NCBI RefSeq assembly: GCF_047276495.1
Contig: NZ_CP178543.1
Location: forward strand, 3,100,001 to 3,164,000
Reading direction: 5' to 3'
DNA: 64,000 nt
Source of the DNA: Capilliphycus salinus
GTDB lineage: Bacteria > Cyanobacteriota > Cyanobacteriia > Cyanobacteriales > Microcoleaceae
In this document: positions 63,488-64,000 of the stretch, one piece after another
Layout: the number at the start of each line of letters is the position of its first letter
Position numbering within the stretch: position 1 is the stretch's first letter
The notes under the pieces: model-generated
The model's database searches: none
What the model saw: only the letters and a program-made list of their open reading frames with translations
What the model was told of the DNA's origin: nothing
Translations under genes and position numbers: made by a program

Positions 63488-64000
63488 GCATCAAGTTGAA
63501 TGAGCAACAGATGAATGACATCATCCGGTTGAGCGGTACGCTCTTGAGAGCGTTTGAGGTGATAACTTGTCCATACCAATTGACTGCACTGCTGTTTTTC
63601 AGCAGCATAAACCCTTTGTCCCCTGATGGTTTTCGCGTTTTTATCGGTAATTACTCCCTGAAGAACATTCCTCCCATTATTGGGGGTCACGGGGGCAGGA
63701 ATTTAGGGGGCTAACAAGGCCAGAGGAGTCAATTCAATAATTGATAATTAATAATGGATAATGGATAAGTAATAATGGATAATGGATAATTAATAATGGA
63801 TAATGACCTCGATCTAAATGAAGATGATTGATACAGAGGAAATAATGGATAATGGATAATGGATAATGGATAATGGATAAGGAGAGGTCTTCAACCTGAT
63901 TAATTAATTATCAATTCTCAATTGTCAATTATCCATTGATAAAACAGCCCTCCGTCCCCATTTGCATAACCTCCCGAACATCAGACATACTTTGATATGA
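63488..64000. repeat. AT-rich short tandem repeats and uncertain coding traces
   Basis: 63735-63930 is built of TAATGGA/GGATAATGGATAA microrepeats, ending with a partly inverted copy (TTATCAATT...TTATCCATTG). Before it, 63488-63715 is covered by overlapping frames on both strands (one minus-strand reading contains GVITDKNAKTIRGQRVYAAE, perhaps a transposase scrap). I cannot assign a gene. Confidence 0.55.

Noticed and set aside
63421..63714. Minus-strand 89-residue and plus-strand 76-residue ORFs near the end
   Set aside because: Both frames cover the same DNA and neither has a convincing start or domain; perhaps a transposase scrap.

Overview
The window looks like chromosomal DNA of a filamentous, Oscillatoriales-like cyanobacterium. 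This is an inference from frequent GCGATCGC (HIP1) octamers, AAA-like and caspase family genes, pentapeptide and TPR proteins, REP-like families and a contractile injection system (CIS) of the kind known from multicellular cyanobacteria. No rRNA or tRNA gene was seen.

Layout. 1-4.9 kb: a partial AAA-like ATPase, a second AAA-like ATPase, and relics (truncated caspase-like protease, ISL3 fragment, broken P450), with one intact histidine phosphatase. 4.9-47.8 kb: a large phage-tail-like CIS cluster in blocks of alternating strand. It encodes the spike (VgrG/Pvc8-like), Pvc7-like tube protein, gp19-fold proteins, a pseudokinase/substrate-binding-protein fusion, TPR and pentapeptide proteins, two single-pass membrane proteins with Ig-like domains (one with WD40 repeats), gpI-, J- and gp25-type baseplate proteins, a YbjN-domain protein, a 2153-residue DUF4157 effector with two candidate toxin modules, PAAR tip, AAA+ ATPase, DUF4255 protein, sheath, two tube proteins and tail-assembly proteins, the last probably using a -1 frameshift. 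A RAYT transposase with its REP-like repeats and a TnpB element are inserted in it. I see no obvious tape-measure or tail-fibre gene; the membrane segments suggest a membrane-anchored machine.

48.7-63.5 kb: a type III-B CRISPR locus. It has a cmr operon (HD-less Cas10 with GGDD, Cmr3, Cmr4, Cmr5 and a Cmr6-Cmr1-like fusion), an ISAs1-family IS, a 20-repeat array with a decayed end, and an opposite-strand ancillary module: a CARF protein (APE2256 family), a P-loop ATPase, the Csx3 ring nuclease, and a divergent broken TIGR03985-type regulator overlapping an HD hydrolase gene. No cas1, cas2 or cas6 is present. The expected logic is Cas10-made cyclic oligoadenylate activating the CARF protein, with Csx3 removing the messenger.

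The most striking unexplained signal is a repeated promoter architecture: a 16-bp GGAAG...TTCC inverted repeat, exactly 9 nt, then a TAANNT hexamer. It lies 27-41 nt (hexamer to ATG) upstream of four genes: cas10, the CARF gene, csx3 and the TIGR03985-type gene. This points to a dedicated regulon controlled by one factor, plausibly the TIGR03985-type protein, whose gene keeps a winged-helix-like region but has lost its C-terminal part.
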